From: UBA10649 sp965278945
Lineage (GTDB): Bacteria > Actinomycetota > Actinomycetes > S36-B12
Reading direction: 5' to 3'
Assembly: GCA_965278945.1 (NCBI GenBank)
Contig: OZ257128.1
Coordinates: forward strand, 2,914,001-2,978,000
DNA: 64,000 nucleotides
This document shows, piece after piece, positions 15,553 to 24,176 of the stretch. Every line of letters begins with the position of its first letter. The first letter of the stretch is position 1. The notes beneath the pieces are model-generated. The model was not told the origin of the DNA. It ran no database searches and worked only from the letters and a program-made list of their open reading frames with translations. The position numbers were made by a program, and so were the translations under genes.

Positions 15553-17394
15553 ATGTCCCATTACAAGAGCAACCTGCGAGATCTTGAGTTCAACCTCTTC
15601 GAGGTCTTCGGCGCTGCCGACCGGATGGGCTCTGGTCCGTACCACGAGATGGACGTCGACACGGCCCGCAGCGTGCTCGAGGAGGTCGAGCGCCTGTCCA
15701 GCGGGCCGCTGGCCGAGCCGTTCGCCGACGCCGACCGCAATCCGCCGGTCTATGACCCCGCGACCAAGTCCGTCACGATGCCGCTGGGCTTCAAGAAGGC
15801 CTACGACGCGCTCATGGACTCCGAGTGGTGGCGCCTGGACCTGCCCGAGCACCTCGGTGGCACCGGTGCACCCCCGTCGCTGCGCTGGGCCGCGAGCGAG
15901 ATGATGCTCGGCGCCAACCCCGCCGCATTCATGTTCATGTCCGGGCCGGGCTTCGCCTCGATCCTTGACCACCTCGGCAACGCCGACCAGAAGCGCTGGG
16001 CCGAGCTCATCATCGACAAGCGCTGGGGCGCCACGATGGTGCTCACCGAGCCCGATGCCGGATCCGACGTCGGCGCTGGCCGCGCGAAGGCAATCGACAA
16101 CGGCGACGGAACCTGGAACATCGAGGGCGTCAAGCGCTTCATCACTTCCGGCGAGCATGACCTCAGCGAGAACATCGTGCACCTGGTGCTCGCGCGTCCC
16201 GAAGGCGCGCGCGCCGGCACCAAGGGCCTGTCGCTGTTCGTCGTGCCGAAGTTCCTCGTCGATCTTGAGACCGGCGAGATGACCGGGCGCAACGGCGTCT
16301 ACGCCACCAATGTCGAGAAGAAGATGGGCCTGAAGGTGTCCACCACCTGCGAGCTCAGCTTCGGCCAGACCGAGGGCGAGCCGGCAATCGGCTACCTGGT
16401 CGGCGACGTGCACGAGGGCATCGCGCAGATGTTCAAGGTCATCGAGTACGCCCGCATGATGGTCGGCACGAAGGCCATCGCGACGCTGTCGACGGGCTAC
16501 CTCAACGCACTCGACTACGCCAAGACTCGCGTCCAGGGCGCGGACATGACGCAGATGACTGACAAAGCCGCTCCCCGCGTCACGATCACCCATCATCCCG
16601 ATGTGCGCCGCAGCCTCATGCTGCAGAAGGCGTACGCCGAGGGCATGCGGGCACTCATCGCCTACACCGCGTACTGGCAGGACCTGATCGAGATGGCCGA
16701 GGCCGGCGACACCTCGATCGACCTCGACGCCGCGGTTCGGATGAACGACCTGCTGCTGCCGATCGTCAAGGGCGTCGGATCGGAGCGCTCCTACGAGATG
16801 CTCGCGGTCGCGCTGCAGACCTACGGCGGCTCCGGCTTCCTGCAGGACTACCCGGTCGAGCAGTACATCCGCGACGCGAAGATCGACACCCTGTACGAAG
16901 GCACCACCGCGATCCAGGGCATCGACTTCTTCTTCCGCAAGATCGTCAAGGATCAGTTCCGCTCGCTGTTCACGCTCGCGGGGCAGATCACCGAGACCGT
17001 CAAGGCGGACGAGGGCAACGGCCAGCTGGCCGCCGAGCGCGAGCTGCTCGGCAAGGCACTCGAGGACGTCCAGGGCATCGTCGGCGTCATGGGCGAGTGG
17101 GCCATGGGATCGCAGACCGACTCGCAGCAGATCTACAAGGTGGGCCTCAACAGCACCCGCCTGCTGATGGCCACCGGTGACCTGGTCATCGGCTGGCTGC
17201 TGATGCGTCAGGCAGACGTCGCGATCAAGGCCCTCGCCGCAGACCCCAGCGAGCGCGATCGCAACTTCTACCTCGGAAAGGTCGAGACCGCGAAGTGGTT
17301 CGCACGGAACCGCCTGCCGCTGCTCGCGGCCGAGCGCGCGATTGCCGAGGCAACGACGCTCGATCTGATGGAGTTGCCCGAAGAGGCCTTCTAA
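15553..17394 (+). CDS. fadE5: FadE5-type acyl-CoA dehydrogenase
   Basis: This FAD flavoenzyme makes the first double bond in beta-oxidation of acyl-CoA. The 613-residue length and the ends MSHYKSNLRDLEFNLFEVF and LMELPEEAF match the mycobacterial FadE5 group of broad-range acyl-CoA dehydrogenases, which are larger than the usual 380-400 residues because of a C-terminal extension. The FAD/substrate motif MVLTEPDAGSDVG (about residues 172-184), the GVKRFITSGE segment, the TQMTDK...VTITHHPDVRRSLM block and QTYGGSGFLQDYPVEQYIRDAKI with the usual active-site region are all present. The ATG at 15553 has GGAGG 8 bases upstream. Two operator-like palindromes lie in its promoter, so a lipid-responsive TetR repressor is likely; no regulator gene is adjacent. 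Confidence 0.93.
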   Translation: MSHYKSNLRDLEFNLFEVFGAADRMGSGPYHEMDVDTARSVLEEVERLSSGPLAEPFADADRNPPVYDPATKSVTMPLGFKKAYDALMDSEWWRLDLPEHLGGTGAPPSLRWAASEMMLGANPAAFMFMSGPGFASILDHLGNADQKRWAELIIDKRWGATMVLTEPDAGSDVGAGRAKAIDNGDGTWNIEGVKRFITSGEHDLSENIVHLVLARPEGARAGTKGLSLFVVPKFLVDLETGEMTGRNGVYATNVEKKMGLKVSTTCELSFGQTEGEPAIGYLVGDVHEGIAQMFKVIEYARMMVGTKAIATLSTGYLNALDYAKTRVQGADMTQMTDKAAPRVTITHHPDVRRSLMLQKAYAEGMRALIAYTAYWQDLIEMAEAGDTSIDLDAAVRMNDLLLPIVKGVGSERSYEMLAVALQTYGGSGFLQDYPVEQYIRDAKIDTLYEGTTAIQGIDFFFRKIVKDQFRSLFTLAGQITETVKADEGNGQLAAERELLGKALEDVQGIVGVMGEWAMGSQTDSQQIYKVGLNSTRLLMATGDLVIGWLLMRQADVAIKALAADPSERDRNFYLGKVETAKWFARNRLPLLAAERAIAEATTLDLMELPEEAF

Positions 17395-17428
17395 TCGAAG
17401 CCCGTTCCGAGGGTCGTACGCTCACATC

Positions 17429-19441
17429 GTGATGCGTCCGGCCCTCGGCTCTGTTCGGCTGGTGCCGGCAATCGCATGTGGCCTGCTCGCCGTGGCCGTC
17501 AGCGCCGCCGCCTTCGGCCTCGTCATCGCGGGTGGCTCCTACGAGGCAGCCCTGCCCGGGCTCCCCGATCCGGGCCCCCTCGTCGCCTGGGGAACTCCGG
17601 TTCTTCGCGCACTCACGACGATGGCGGCGATCGTCACCATCGGCTGGCTGCTCGCCGCGACCTTCCTGGACCCCTCGGGTCGTGACGGCGTCGTCTCGCC
17701 CGCGGGTCGTCGAGACCTCAAGTGGGCGGCCCTGGCGGCCCTCGTGTGGGCGGGCCTGGCGATCGTGCAGATGATGTTCGAGCTGGCGAACATCCTTGGC
17801 ATTCCCCTGTCGGACGCGATCGCGCCCGACGTCGTGTCCACCTACGCGAACGCGGTGCCCACCACCCGCGCGCTGTTCGTCATGGCACTGCTCGCCCTCG
17901 TCGTCGCCGTGGGCTCACTTGCGACGTCGACGACCGGAGCGTCTGCCGCCTGGCTCCTGATCTCCGTGATCGCAGCCGCCCTCCCCGCACTTGCCGGCCA
18001 CAGCGCCGGCCTGGGCGACCACGCCATGGCGATGACATCGGGAGTCACGCACGTTGTCGCGGCCGTCCTGTGGATGGGAGGTCTCGCGGCGCTCGCGGTG
18101 CACGCGATGCGGCGAGACATGCCGATGGACCGCGCGGTGGAGCGGTTCTCCACGATTGCTCTCATCTGCATCGTGCTGCTCGCGGTCAGTGGCGTGGCGA
18201 ATGCGTACACGCGACTGGACACGCCCTCGCAACTCCTCAGCACCGGTTACGGCCAGCTGATCCTGCTCAAGACCGGCCTGATCATCGTGCTCGGATGCAT
18301 CGGCTGGTTAATCCGCAAGCGCATCCTGGGGAACCTGGCTCGCTCGACTCGAGTCGCCGTCTTCGCGCGCATTGCCGGCCTCGAGCTGCTGATCATGTCG
18401 CTGGCGGTCGGGCTCGGCGTGGCTCTGGCGTCCAGCCCCACGCCCCGCATTCTCGTCGACCTGCCGAGCTACGGCGAGAGCCTGCTCGGCTTCCCGTATC
18501 CCCCGCCGCCCACCGCCATGTCCGTTGGCCTGGGCTTCCAGCTCGACCCGTTCTTCTTCACCGCTTCAGTTATCGCGGGCGTGCTCTACTTCGTTGGCGT
18601 CATGCGCCTGGTCCGACGCGGGGACCACTGGCCGGTCATGCGCACCGTCTCGTGGTTCGCCGGGCTGCTCGTGGTGATCTGGTGCACGAATGCTGGCGTG
18701 TCCGTCTACGCGCAGGTGTCTGTAGGCATCCACATGCTGCAGCACATGACGCTCACCATGCTCGGACCGATCTTCCTGGTGATGGGCGCTCCGGCAACTC
18801 TCGCGCTGCGCGCCCTTCGGCCCGGCAAGGGCAACGAACGCGGTCCGCGCGAGTGGCTGGTGTGGTTCCTCCACAGCTGGATCACGCGGATCCTCACCAA
18901 CCCAATCTACGTGTTCATCGTCTACGTCCTTGGCCTGTACGGCCTGTACATGACGCCGCTGTTCGGCTGGCTCATGGGCAGCCACGTCGGGCACGTCGGG
19001 ATGCAGGTGCACTTCGTGGTCTCGGGCTACCTGTTCTACTGGGTGCTCATCGGCATCGACCCCAGGCCACGACCACTTGCATACCCCGGTCGAATCCTCC
19101 TTCTGGTTCTCGCCGTTGCGGTGCACGGCTTCTTCGCCGTCGCGCTCATGATGGGCACCGAGCCCATGGCCCTCGAGTGGTACGGGCTCGTGCAGCCGCC
19201 GTGGGTCACCGATCCGCTGCAGGACACTCTCAACGGCGGCCAGGTCGCGTGGGCGCTGGCCGAGATCCCCAGTCTCATCGTGCTGGTGGTCATCGCCGTC
19301 CAGTGGTCGCGCAGTGACGACCGAGAGGCCGCGCGCGAGGATCGCAAGGCAGATCGTGACGGCGATATCGAGCTGAACGCCTACAACGAGCGGCTCGCCG
19401 CGATCGCTCGCCAGGACGACCGGCGCGGCAATCCGGGTTAA
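17429..19441 (+). CDS. CopD-CtaG fusion membrane protein (copper handling, oxidase assembly)
   Basis: This 670-residue polytopic protein has two halves. Residues about 1-340 resemble CopD, with SAGLGDHAMAMTSGVTHVVAAVLWMGG as the conserved His-containing helix pair. Residues about 355-640 resemble caa3-type CtaG, with HMLQHMTLTMLGPIFLVMGAP, GMQVHFVVSGYLFYW and AVHGFFAVALMMG. CopD takes up copper, and CtaG-like proteins help deliver copper to cytochrome c oxidase. The fusion is common in Actinobacteria. The C-terminal tail is charged and cytoplasmic. The start may be the GTG at 17429 or the ATG at 17432. It lies 34 bases after fadE5 with no clear terminator. Confidence 0.9.
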   Translation: MMRPALGSVRLVPAIACGLLAVAVSAAAFGLVIAGGSYEAALPGLPDPGPLVAWGTPVLRALTTMAAIVTIGWLLAATFLDPSGRDGVVSPAGRRDLKWAALAALVWAGLAIVQMMFELANILGIPLSDAIAPDVVSTYANAVPTTRALFVMALLALVVAVGSLATSTTGASAAWLLISVIAAALPALAGHSAGLGDHAMAMTSGVTHVVAAVLWMGGLAALAVHAMRRDMPMDRAVERFSTIALICIVLLAVSGVANAYTRLDTPSQLLSTGYGQLILLKTGLIIVLGCIGWLIRKRILGNLARSTRVAVFARIAGLELLIMSLAVGLGVALASSPTPRILVDLPSYGESLLGFPYPPPPTAMSVGLGFQLDPFFFTASVIAGVLYFVGVMRLVRRGDHWPVMRTVSWFAGLLVVIWCTNAGVSVYAQVSVGIHMLQHMTLTMLGPIFLVMGAPATLALRALRPGKGNERGPREWLVWFLHSWITRILTNPIYVFIVYVLGLYGLYMTPLFGWLMGSHVGHVGMQVHFVVSGYLFYWVLIGIDPRPRPLAYPGRILLLVLAVAVHGFFAVALMMGTEPMALEWYGLVQPPWVTDPLQDTLNGGQVAWALAEIPSLIVLVVIAVQWSRSDDREAAREDRKADRDGDIELNAYNERLAAIARQDDRRGNPG

Positions 19442-19450
19442 CGTAGACGC

Positions 19451-20230
19451 GTGCGCTTCCCCCACGTGCCAGTACGACTTGCCCTAGCTGCCGTCCTGAC
19501 GACGGCGACGCTCGGGCTGGCGGCCATGCCGATCGCCACTGCGGCCGAGGTCCCGCCGTACCACCCGTCCCGCCTTGCCCATGTCGCCACGGCGGGCCAG
19601 GTGATCGTCGTGACAGCAACGTCGTCGACCACCTCCTACGCAACGGTGCGCGCCTACGAGCGCGACGGCGAGGGCGGCTGGACGCAGATCGTCAAGGCAA
19701 CCCCGGCCCGCCTGGGCTGGAGTGGCCTCGCGCTCGAGGCCGACCGCAGGCAGGGAACGGGCAAGACCCCGGCGGGCACCTTCGCGATCGTGAGCGCGTT
19801 CGGACGCAAGGCCGATCCCGGCACCGAGCTTCCGTATCGCCAGGTCGACCGCAACGACGCATGGACCTACAACCCGCGATACCCGTCGACCTACAACATG
19901 TTCCAGTCCGTTGACCGGTCGTGGGCCAGTTACGGCGGCTACGTCGAGCACCTGTGGTCGTACGGCACCCAGTACAACTACGTGTCGGTCCTCGACTACA
20001 ACCTTCCCGAGGGTCCCATCACGACCGGCCCCAATGGCGTGCGTCGCACCAGCAACCCGGCGAACACCAAGGCCGGCGGTGGGATCTTCCTGCACGTGAC
20101 GAACGGCAAGGTCACGGCCGGCTGCATCGCCGTCCCCGAGGGCACGATGCGATCGATCCTGCAGTGGCTGGATCCCGATCGAAAGCCGGTCATCGTCATC
20201 GGCACGGAGTCGGCCATCACGAAGATGTAG
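19451..20230 (+). CDS. Secreted L,D-transpeptidase-like protein
   Basis: This 259-residue exported protein has a signal peptide ending near MPIATAAE. The C-terminal half has the YkuD-type layout: TGKTPAGTF, then GGGIFLHV with the conserved His and TAGCIAVP with the catalytic Cys. The usual SHGC is TAGC here. This variant family is often annotated as L,D-transpeptidase catalytic domain or L,D-peptidoglycan transpeptidase YkuD. The expected role is peptidoglycan cross-linking or attaching proteins to peptidoglycan, but activity on other substrates is possible. It starts with GTG 9 bases after the CopD-CtaG gene and abuts the convergent nitrilase gene. Confidence 0.82.
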   Translation: MRFPHVPVRLALAAVLTTATLGLAAMPIATAAEVPPYHPSRLAHVATAGQVIVVTATSSTTSYATVRAYERDGEGGWTQIVKATPARLGWSGLALEADRRQGTGKTPAGTFAIVSAFGRKADPGTELPYRQVDRNDAWTYNPRYPSTYNMFQSVDRSWASYGGYVEHLWSYGTQYNYVSVLDYNLPEGPITTGPNGVRRTSNPANTKAGGGIFLHVTNGKVTAGCIAVPEGTMRSILQWLDPDRKPVIVIGTESAITKM

Positions 20231-21016
20231 TCAGCGGACCCGGATGTCCTTGAGCACCGGGAACTGCTCGCGCCATGCCGCGCTCGCATCCGGATCCACG
20301 TCGACGATGAGCACCTCCTGCTCGGTGCCCGCCTGCCCGACGACGACGCCCTTCGGGTCGACGACCACGGAACGTCCGCCCAGTTCGATGCCCGGCTGCG
20401 TACCCACCTCGTTGCAGGCGATGAACCAGACCTGATTCTCGATGGCACGCGCCCGCGTGAGCACCTCCCAGTGCTCGATGCGCGGAGTCGGCCAGCCTGA
20501 CGTCAGCAGCACCGCGGTCGCGTCGCCCTCCTGCAGCGCGCGGAAGAACTCCGGGAAGCGCAAGTCGTAGCAGGTCGCCAGGCCCGTCGGCCCGAGCGGC
20601 GTATCGACGACAACCAGTTCCTCGCCGCCGCTCATGAGCGTCGTCTCACCGCCCTCGAAGCCGAACAGGTGGATCTTGCGGTAGTTCGCGACGAGCCGGC
20701 CATCGGGGGCGAACAGCACGCTGGTGTTGTAGTTCTTTCCGTCGTCGCCGATCTCGCAGATCGAGCCCCCGTGCAGCCAGACCGAGTGCTGGGCCGCCAG
20801 CGCACCGAGGGCCTGGGTCAATGGTCCGTCGATCGGCTCGGCATGCGCGCGGGCGCCGTCGATGTCGAAGGCACCCGTCTGCCAGAGCTCGGGAAGGATC
20901 AGCATGTCGACGTCGGGGGCGACGCTGTCAATGAGAGCGAGGGTCCGCGCGACGCGATCGGCCACCGACTCGGACATCGAGCAGTCGAGCTGGATGAGCG
21001 CAATCCGGACCGTCAC
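20231..21016 (-). CDS. Carbon-nitrogen hydrolase (nitrilase superfamily)
   Basis: This 261-residue cytoplasmic amidase has the Glu-Lys-Cys triad visible: Glu in MLILPELWQTGAF, Lys in VANYRKIHLFG and Cys in GLATCYDLRFPEFFR. The length and the FIACNEVGTQPGIELGGRSVVVDP segment fit the omega-amidase / Nit-like branch, which hydrolyses alpha-keto-amides or repairs damaged metabolites. The substrate cannot be fixed. It starts with GTG at 21016. Its stop is directly adjacent to that of the L,D-transpeptidase gene. Confidence 0.88.
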   Translation of the reverse strand: MTVRIALIQLDCSMSESVADRVARTLALIDSVAPDVDMLILPELWQTGAFDIDGARAHAEPIDGPLTQALGALAAQHSVWLHGGSICEIGDDGKNYNTSVLFAPDGRLVANYRKIHLFGFEGGETTLMSGGEELVVVDTPLGPTGLATCYDLRFPEFFRALQEGDATAVLLTSGWPTPRIEHWEVLTRARAIENQVWFIACNEVGTQPGIELGGRSVVVDPKGVVVGQAGTEQEVLIVDVDPDASAAWREQFPVLKDIRVR

Positions 21017-21073
21017 AGGTCGACTCTACGCAGCCGTCGACAGGTGTCACCGCGAGCCTTAGGGTCGCTCGAC

Positions 21074-21910
21074 ATGGACCCCATGCGCCTTGACCCCACC
21101 GTTCCCGAGCTCATCGACATCTGGCAGTCAGCGATCGAGAGCATCGAATCGCTGTGTACTCCGCTCACCGACGAGCAGTGGCTGGCCCAGACGCCGTGTC
21201 CTGGGTGGACCGTCGCCGACATTGCCGCGCACGCAATCGATATCGAGTCGTTCGTCGGCGGCGAGCCGGGGGCTGATCACACGCCGAACTGGGATGACCT
21301 GCCGCACGCCGTCGGCCCGCTGAGCCAGTTCATCGAGACCGGGATCGACTACCGAAGGGGCCGTTCGAAGGACGAGGTTCTCGCCGAGCTGAGGTCCCGC
21401 ATCCAGGTCCGTCGAGCCCAGCTCGACGCACTGCCCGCCGATGCCGAGGTCGTGGGCATTTCCGGCAAGCCATCCCCGCTTCCGCGAGTGATCCGCACCA
21501 GGACCTTCGACCTGTGGGCGCACGAGCAGGACATCCGGTCCGCCATCGGGCAGGACGGCAACTGGTCCACCCCGGAAGCCGTCATTGCCTTCCAGCAGAT
21601 GGCGGCCTCGCTGCCCTACGTATGGGGCAAGGGCGTCGGCGCTCCCGCGGGAGCGACCGTGCAGCTCACGGTGACCGGACCGGAGCTGGAGGCCGAGCTG
21701 TACGCAGCGGTCGACGACGATGGCAAGGCGATGGCCTCGGCCGCGGTGGAAAAGCCCACTGTGCACGTGACGCTCAGCTGGCCCGATTACATGCGATTGA
21801 CGTGCGGGCGAGTCAACGCGGAGGACCCGGAGCTCCTCGCGCGCGTGTCCGCCGAGGGCGACCCCGAATTGGTGTCTGCGCTGCTGACGAAGCTGACCAT
21901 CACTCCCTAG
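21074..21910 (+). CDS. Maleylpyruvate isomerase-family mycothiol-dependent enzyme
   Basis: This 278-residue protein has the DinB/MDMPI four-helix start: LTDEQWLAQTPCPGWTVADIAAHAIDIE, where CPGW and the His of AAHAID form the metal-site pattern, and RTRTFDLWAHEQDIRSAIG with the third His (LWAHEQD). Members use mycothiol or another thiol as cofactor in isomerisation or conjugation. The precise substrate is unknown. The C-terminal part resembles the MDMPI C-terminal / SCP2-like domain. The ATG at 21074 follows a weak site. Presence of this family supports a mycothiol-producing actinobacterium. Confidence 0.8.
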   Translation: MDPMRLDPTVPELIDIWQSAIESIESLCTPLTDEQWLAQTPCPGWTVADIAAHAIDIESFVGGEPGADHTPNWDDLPHAVGPLSQFIETGIDYRRGRSKDEVLAELRSRIQVRRAQLDALPADAEVVGISGKPSPLPRVIRTRTFDLWAHEQDIRSAIGQDGNWSTPEAVIAFQQMAASLPYVWGKGVGAPAGATVQLTVTGPELEAELYAAVDDDGKAMASAAVEKPTVHVTLSWPDYMRLTCGRVNAEDPELLARVSAEGDPELVSALLTKLTITP

Positions 21911-21912
21911 GC

Positions 21913-23190
21913 CTAGTTCAGGCCCGTCTCCATCATGACCGCCATCGCCGGGTCCTGCAGGAATGCGGCGATCGACTGGAGTGCGCGCGAGCCGATGCCT
22001 CCGTCGATGACCCGATGGTCGAACGAGAACGACAGTTGCATCACCGGGCGCACCTCGATGCGGCCGTCGACCACCCATGGCCGGTCGATCACCCGTCCCA
22101 TCGCCAGGATCGAGGTCTGGCCCGGGTTGATGATCGGCGTGCCTCCATCGACACCGAAGACGCCGACATTCGTGAGCGTGATCGTGCCGCCGGTGAGGTC
22201 CGCGGGCGTGCTGCGTCCGGCCCGCGCCGTGTCGATGAGCGCCTGCACTCGACGCGCGAGCTCGACGAGGCCGAGCGACGAGGCACCCTTGATCGTCGGC
22301 ACGAGCAGGCCGCGAGGCGTGTCCGCCGCGATGCCCAGGTGCACGTCTCGATGCAGGACCACGTCGGCACCGTCGTTGGTGTCGACCCACGTGGAGTTGA
22401 TGCGCGGATGCTGGCGCGCGGCGCGGATGAGCCCGGCCGCGACCAAGATCATGGGCGTGATGCGCACGTCCTTGCTGGCCGGCGCCTCGCGCAGCTTGCG
22501 CACGACCTCCATGGTGCGCGTCATGTCGACGTCGACCCACTCAGTGACGTGCGGCGCGGTGAATGCGGATTGCACCATCGCCTCGGCCATCGCGCGCTGC
22601 ACGCCGCGCACCGGGATGCGCTCTCCGGCAGAGTCGTTGCTCACGCTGGGCTGGGAGACCTCCCCGCCGATCGCGTTGACGACATCCGCGCGCGTGACCT
22701 CCCCGTGCAGCCCGGTCGGCGCGATCATCGTCAGGTCGATGCCCTTCTCGCGCGCGAGCTTGCGCACGAGCGGCTTGGCACGGGCAACCTGGCGCGCTGG
22801 GGCGCCTGGCGTGGACGTCGGCGCGGTAGTCGGCGCGCCGGCCTCAGTGCCCGTGTCGCGACGGCGGCGACGAGTCGGGGCGCCGCCCTCGCGTACCCCG
22901 TAGCCGACGAGCACGGCCTGACGCTGCGGCTCTGCTGCGGGAGCCGGCACGTCACTGGTGATCGAGATGATCGGCGAGCCGACCGGCACGACGGTCCCCT
23001 CGGTGGCGTGCAGTTCCTCGACGACACCGGCGAACGGGCACGGGAGCTCTACCGCGGCCTTCGCTGTCTCGATCTCGACGATCATCTGGTTGACCGCGAC
23101 CGTGTCGCCCGGTCGCACAAGCCAGCGCAGGATCTCCGCCTCCGTGAGTCCCTCGCCGACATCCGGCATGGAGAACACCTGTGCGGGCAT
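21913..23190 (-). CDS. bkdC: Branched-chain 2-oxoacid dehydrogenase E2 (lipoyl acyltransferase)
   Basis: This is the core acyltransferase of a 2-oxoacid dehydrogenase complex, moving the acyl group from lipoyl-lysine to CoA. The 425 residues contain one lipoyl domain with the modified Lys44 in IVEIETAKAAVELP, a flexible linker, an E1/E3-binding domain (about residues 130-175, ARAKPLVRKLAREKGIDL...GEVTRADVV) and the catalytic domain ending with SFSFDHRVIDGG, where His and Asp are catalytic. It shares one base with the E1 beta gene, in the order E1 alpha, E1 beta, E2. No E3 gene is in the window. Branched-chain keto acids are the likeliest substrate, as in other bkdABC operons. Confidence 0.9.
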   Translation of the reverse strand: MPAQVFSMPDVGEGLTEAEILRWLVRPGDTVAVNQMIVEIETAKAAVELPCPFAGVVEELHATEGTVVPVGSPIISITSDVPAPAAEPQRQAVLVGYGVREGGAPTRRRRRDTGTEAGAPTTAPTSTPGAPARQVARAKPLVRKLAREKGIDLTMIAPTGLHGEVTRADVVNAIGGEVSQPSVSNDSAGERIPVRGVQRAMAEAMVQSAFTAPHVTEWVDVDMTRTMEVVRKLREAPASKDVRITPMILVAAGLIRAARQHPRINSTWVDTNDGADVVLHRDVHLGIAADTPRGLLVPTIKGASSLGLVELARRVQALIDTARAGRSTPADLTGGTITLTNVGVFGVDGGTPIINPGQTSILAMGRVIDRPWVVDGRIEVRPVMQLSFSFDHRVIDGGIGSRALQSIAAFLQDPAMAVMMETGLN

Positions 23191-24176
23191 CAGAACTCCA
23201 TCGCCCGGTCGACGGCGTCGAGCACACGGTCAAGGTCGGGCAGGAAGTGCTCCTCGAGCCGGCTCGGCGGATACGGCACGTCGTAGCCGGTGACGCGCAG
23301 GACCGGCGCCTCGAGCGACAAGAAGCAGCGCTCGCCCACGCGTGCCGCAAGCTCGGCGCCGAGCCCCCCGTTGCCTGACGCTTCGTGCACGATCACCAGG
23401 CGCCCGGTGCGCTCGACGGACTCCACGACCAGGTCGACGTCGAGCGGCGACAGCGACTGCAGGTCGACCACCTCGATCGAGGAATCCGTTGATGCTGCTG
23501 CGGCTTCCAGGCAGGTGCGCACCATCGGTCCGTAGCAGGCGACGGTGATGTCCGAGCCGGTGCGCACGATGCGTGCGCGCCACGGATCGGGTGCCTGGTT
23601 CGGGTCGAGTGCATCGATGGACTCATCGACCTCGCCCTTGTCCCAGTAGCGCCGCTTCGGCTCGAAGTAGATCACCGGGTCGGCGGACGCGATCGCCTGC
23701 TGGATCGTCAGGTAGGCGGACTGCGGGTCACTCGGGGACAGGACGCGCAGTCCGGCCGTATGCGTGAAGTACGCCTCCGGTGACTCGCTGTGATGCTCGA
23801 CCGCGCCGATGCCTCCGCCGTACGGGATGCGGATGACGATCGGCATCGCGACGGTGCCCTCGGTTCGCCGATGCATCTTGGCCACCTGCGACACGATCTG
23901 GTCGAAGGCCGGATAGACGAACCCGTCGAACTGGATCTCCAGGACCGGTCGATACCCGCGCATCGCCATGCCGACTGCGGTGCCCACGATCCCGCTCTCA
24001 GCCAGCGGGGCGTCCATGACGCGATGCTCGCCGAAGTCCTTCTGCAGGCCATCGGTGATCCGGAACACGCCACCGAGTCGGCCGATGTCCTCGCCGAACA
24101 GCACGATCTTCGGGTCGGCCTCCATCGCCTTGCGCAACCCCGCGTTGAGGGCCTTGGCCATCGTCATCGTGGTCAT
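23190..24176 (-). CDS. bkdB: Branched-chain 2-oxoacid dehydrogenase E1 beta
   Basis: This is the beta subunit of the thiamine-diphosphate E1 component. It forms a heterotetramer with E1 alpha and supplies part of the TPP and substrate site. The 328-residue length and blocks VVLFGEDIGRLGGVFRIT, RVMDAPLAESGIVGTAVGMA, IQFDGFVYPAFDQIVSQ and VVDLQSLSPLDVD match the family. The start overlaps the end of the E1 alpha gene by 4 bases and the end overlaps the E2 start by one base, so the three subunits are translationally coupled. Confidence 0.92.
   Translation of the reverse strand: MTTMTMAKALNAGLRKAMEADPKIVLFGEDIGRLGGVFRITDGLQKDFGEHRVMDAPLAESGIVGTAVGMAMRGYRPVLEIQFDGFVYPAFDQIVSQVAKMHRRTEGTVAMPIVIRIPYGGGIGAVEHHSESPEAYFTHTAGLRVLSPSDPQSAYLTIQQAIASADPVIYFEPKRRYWDKGEVDESIDALDPNQAPDPWRARIVRTGSDITVACYGPMVRTCLEAAAASTDSSIEVVDLQSLSPLDVDLVVESVERTGRLVIVHEASGNGGLGAELAARVGERCFLSLEAPVLRVTGYDVPYPPSRLEEHFLPDLDRVLDAVDRAMEF

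Noticed and set aside
14917..16596. A 559-codon open frame on the minus strand
   Set aside because: Only the part from 15414 down encodes the membrane protein. The rest lies antisense to the fadE5 gene and reads as His/Asp/Arg-rich sequence of the kind GC-rich shadow frames give.
17722..19317. A 531-codon open frame on the plus strand
   Set aside because: It lies inside the CopD-CtaG gene in another frame, is Arg-rich and has no motif.
21514..23286. A 590-codon open frame on the plus strand
   Set aside because: It is antisense to the E2 gene and overlaps the end of the MDMPI-family gene. Its Arg/Asp/His-rich composition and lack of motifs show a shadow frame.
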